A stretch of DNA of 64,000 nt, taken from assembly GCA_023101885.1 (NCBI GenBank), contig JALPQD010000406.1:1798001-1862000 (forward strand). The letters run 5' to 3'. Origin of the DNA: Typhlomys cinereus (lineage: Eukaryota; Chordata; Mammalia; Rodentia; Platacanthomyidae). Of the stretch, positions 62,387 through 64,000 are shown piece by piece. The first letter of the stretch is position 1, and every line of letters starts with the position of its first letter. A program made the translations under genes and the position numbers. The notes beneath the pieces were generated by a model, which was not told where the DNA came from, searched no databases, and saw only the letters and a program-made list of their open reading frames with translations.

Positions 62387-62684
62387 GGCTGGAGAGATAG
62401 TGCTGGGGTTAAGCTTTTGCCTGGCAAGCAGAAGGTCCTGAATTCAGATCTCAGATCCCATGTAAAAAACGCCAGGAGGAAATGGCGGCAGCCTGAGCTT
62501 CCGATCCTGGAAGGAAGAGCATGGGAAATTCCAGAGCAAACCAAAATGGAGGTACAGCAATCCAGAGTGATTCCTGAAGTCACCCCTGGCTCTCCCTCTA
62601 GAGGCACATGAGCACACACGCACACACACACACACACATGCACACACAATGAATAGATAAATAAATTAATAAATCTTTAAAAAA
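62387..62684 (+). mobile_element. Older subfamily of the unrecognised tRNA SINE
   Basis: A GGCTGGAGAGATAGTGCTGG head, GAATTCAGATCTCAGATCCC, TGTAAAAAACGCCAGGAGGA, GAGCTTCCGATCCTGGAAGG, TTCCAGAGCAAACCAAAATG, GATTCCTGAAGTCACCCCTG, (CA)n and a tail with AATAAATTAATAAATCTTTA. The AATAAA plus TCTTT pair is the Pol III stop and poly(A) signal arrangement of T+ SINEs such as B2. The antisense frames (103 and 67 codons) run through this repeat and are not genes. Confidence 0.88.
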
Positions 62685-64000
62685 GAGAAGACACACTCAG
62701 GCCGGAGCTTACCAACTCACTTTGTACTACTGGAGATTTCTTCGCTGCTATTGTTTTCAATAGTTTGGGATTCTCTGTTCTATCTGTATAGATGCTCAGC
62801 GCTTATTCAGAACTGACACTTATAGCTAAAACTCTTCTATTCCAAAGCTTATTTTTGCTGTTCTGATGACACATCTCTTAGATTTATAATCGCTCATTTG
62901 ATCTAAATTTCTGAGATTCTATTTGTTTTCTCCAAGTTTACCCAACTCTACAGTATGGCAAATATCCCATCTTTATGTTTGTTTTATTTTTGTCTCTGAT
63001 ACTCATTTTGTGTGACCATATCACTCTGCATTCACTGGATAATCATAAGTGTTGAAAGTCTTCAATCTGTGAATTTTGTTGATTTTTGTGGATTTGTGCT
63101 TGGCGTGTGGGTTAGTGGTAATTACATTCAGTTGTGGGAAAACAATACAATGAAGAAAGCTTATGCAAAGGACAATAACGTTAAACTAAGCCCTCACTAT
63201 AATATACCCATTAGATAACATTATGTCAATAGATGTAGGGCATTTACAGAATATGGCTATGGTAGGGAAAATGACTTTTAATATCTTCAAGTTTACAAGC
63301 ACAAATGGGTCCACATTCAAGTGAAATGAATTCAAACATTGAAGATAAAGATGTGTGTTCACATTTAGTCTTGTTGTAGCACTGTCCATAATAGATAACA
63401 TATAGAATAGATGGCCATCAATGTGAAGAGATAAAGGAATCAGGAACATTATTAAGGTATAAAGCCTTAATAATACATAAAAAATATGAAATAAAGCACA
63501 TGAAATCCTATCTTGTAAGCAAAAGCAAAGTTGGAACTGGAAGATTTTAAGTAAAATCAATAAGTTTGAAAGAGGGGTACTAAATGCCTTCCCAAATGTA
63601 AAATTAGAAAATTAAAAGATGATTATGGTAAGAGAGGAAGGTGAATAAATGGAGATGGGTTATATATGTGAATGAAATATTACACCTCACTTCATAAATG
63701 TGTGAACTTAATACCTAACCAAAAATGTTGAAAACTTAAAACACCAAGATCTTCATTGGAGGAAAGAAAATAAAGGAAATATAATCATGTCAACATAACT
63801 GGTCAGTATTTTTATTTGCTCTTTCTTCTTCCTTCCCATCTCTATGACAATCCTTAATGAAAGGGAAAAGTTATTTTATAATAAATTTTATTTGTTACAC
63901 ATAAAACAATAATAACAACTAACATTCCAATACACATGATGTTTCTTTGGAAATCATTTCTTAAAAATATATCTCCATGTTTATCTTCTCCCTGTCTCAA
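62685..64000. other. AT-rich unique DNA
   Basis: The longest frame (63186-63560 minus, 124 codons) is AT-biased and shows no domain, signal or conserved motif that I recognise. No gene called. Confidence 0.5.

Noticed and set aside
63186..63560. 124-codon minus-strand frame, among the longest outside L1
   Set aside because: Leu/Ile/Phe-rich as expected from AT-rich DNA, with no domain, conserved motif or splice context. One frame of this length is expected by chance in 64 kb.

Overview
The window looks like nuclear DNA of a rodent in the mouse-related clade. The basis is the repeat content: many copies matching the rodent B4 family, 7SL-derived B1 pieces, an ID-like tRNA element, B2/B3-like tRNA SINEs, old mammalian MIR pieces and LINE-1 (L1). 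The youngest SINE has a tRNA-type promoter joined to a body that I do not recognise from mouse or rat. I therefore favour a non-murid lineage such as a jerboa-like or mole-rat-like rodent, but the species is an inference. The sequence is AT-rich and I found no protein-coding exon of a host gene. It reads as a gene desert or the inside of a very long intron.

Layout. 1-11 kb: AT-rich unique DNA, two minus-strand B4 copies, a possible 357-bp LTR or DNA element with 8-bp flanking repeats, a 67-bp direct repeat pair, and a fresh SINE with a perfect 17-bp target-site duplication. 11-13.7 kb: a 31-bp minisatellite, a second young SINE and a GC-richer non-repeat block that may be a conserved element. 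14-30 kb: B4, B1 and MIR copies, two 5'-truncated L1 3' ends, several microsatellites, and a perfect 27-bp hairpin at the 5' junction of one L1 fragment. 30-37.5 kb: another young SINE, then a full-length but dead L1 (31,211-37,510) with two tandem promoter units, decayed ORF1 and ORF2, a G-rich 3' UTR and a perfect 12-bp target-site duplication. 37.5-64 kb: mostly unique AT-rich DNA with scattered SINEs, a young SINE nested inside a B4, GT/CA microsatellites, and several blocks without visible repeats at 42-44, 53-55.6, 58.5 and 61 kb that are candidates for conserved regulatory DNA.

How the parts work together. The only genes visible are L1 ORF1 and ORF2, both broken. The SINEs have no protein of their own, and their A-rich tails and target-site duplications fit mobilisation by L1. 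Seven related SINE copies form at least two subfamilies, an older one ending in AATAAA plus TCTTT and a younger one with a rewritten body. This SINE lineage is the best candidate for something not widely described.
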